Source: Chlorobiota bacterium
Lineage (GTDB): Bacteria; Bacteroidota; Ignavibacteria; SZUA-365; JAADGX01
Reading direction: 5' to 3'
NCBI GenBank assembly: GCA_013152135.1
Contig: JAADGX010000105.1
Location: 1-5,217, forward strand
Length of the DNA: 5,217 nt
Part shown: positions 5,161 through 5,217 of the stretch, in pieces
Position numbering within the stretch: position 1 is the first letter of the stretch
Layout: every line of letters starts with the position of its first letter
The notes under the pieces: generated by a model
Seen by the model: only the letters and a program-made list of their open reading frames with translations
The model's database searches: none
What the model was told of the DNA's origin: nothing
Program-made: the position numbers and the translations under genes

Positions 5161-5217
5161 CATTGCTCTATCATACAGTGCTGTCGAACCTACTAATTCA
5201 CATCCACCTCTTGCCTC

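Larger units (their letters stand above)
4867..5217. other. Gene-free stretch made of several short repeat elements
   Basis: No convincing coding region lies here. Open frames on the minus strand translate into arginine-rich, low-complexity text that simply reads the repeats. The stretch holds, in order, an octamer array, a second octamer array, a GCG plus pyrimidine array, two palindromes with the same loop, and a heptamer array. From about 5168 to the right edge I see only unremarkable AT-richer sequence. Such mosaics are typical of intergenic repeat islands. Whether they are functional, REP-like or decaying tandem repeats cannot be told from one copy. Confidence 0.7.

Noticed and set aside
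5178..5200. tRNA-like GGTTCGA word on the minus strand near the right edge
   Set aside because: The flanking bases cannot form the five-pair T stem, and no anticodon or acceptor arm can be drawn.

Overview
The window reads as a stretch of chromosome from a moderately GC-rich bacterium of the Fibrobacteres-Chlorobi-Bacteroidetes (FCB) superphylum or a neighbouring candidate phylum. The main clue is the first protein: its C-terminus is a type A sorting domain of the type IX secretion system (T9SS), with the LGQNYPNP motif usual in Ignavibacteria, Kapabacteria and KSB1-like lineages, and it carries ASH-like immunoglobulin repeats that are common in the same groups. Lineage is an inference from protein style only. 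No phylogenetic marker was compared.

Layout, left to right. (1) 1-1470, plus strand: the C-terminal part of a large secreted surface protein with ASH-like repeats, a cohesin-like domain and a T9SS sorting tail. It is open at the left edge. (2) 1515-2069: a small exported CAP/SCP (YkwD-like) domain protein. (3) 2121-2840: a ribosomal protein transcription unit with a sigma70-like promoter, a short leader that can be drawn as a pseudoknot, rplU (L21), rpmA (L27) overlapping it, and a clear intrinsic terminator. (4) 2818-4709: mdh (NAD-type malate dehydrogenase) followed 30 bases later by a lipoprotein of unknown function, probably one transcript, ending in a symmetric hairpin. The best mdh promoter candidate lies across the rpmA terminator. 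(5) 4721-4820, minus strand: a small bacterial signal recognition particle RNA (ffs), convergent with the lipoprotein gene, with its own promoter candidate at 4835-4863. (6) 4867-5217: a gene-free stretch holding at least six short repeat or palindrome elements of different unit length.

The protein-coding part is mostly housekeeping (translation, central carbon metabolism, protein targeting) plus envelope proteins. Three products are predicted to leave the cytoplasm: the T9SS protein, the CAP protein and the lipoprotein. The SRP RNA belongs to a cytoplasmic targeting pathway used mainly for membrane proteins. This is proximity rather than evidence of a joint system.

I see no mobile element gene, defence system, CRISPR array or tRNA. 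The least explained features are the mosaic of short repeats at the right end, the exact 15-base duplication inside the lipoprotein signal peptide, the rplU leader, and the promoter/terminator overlap before mdh.
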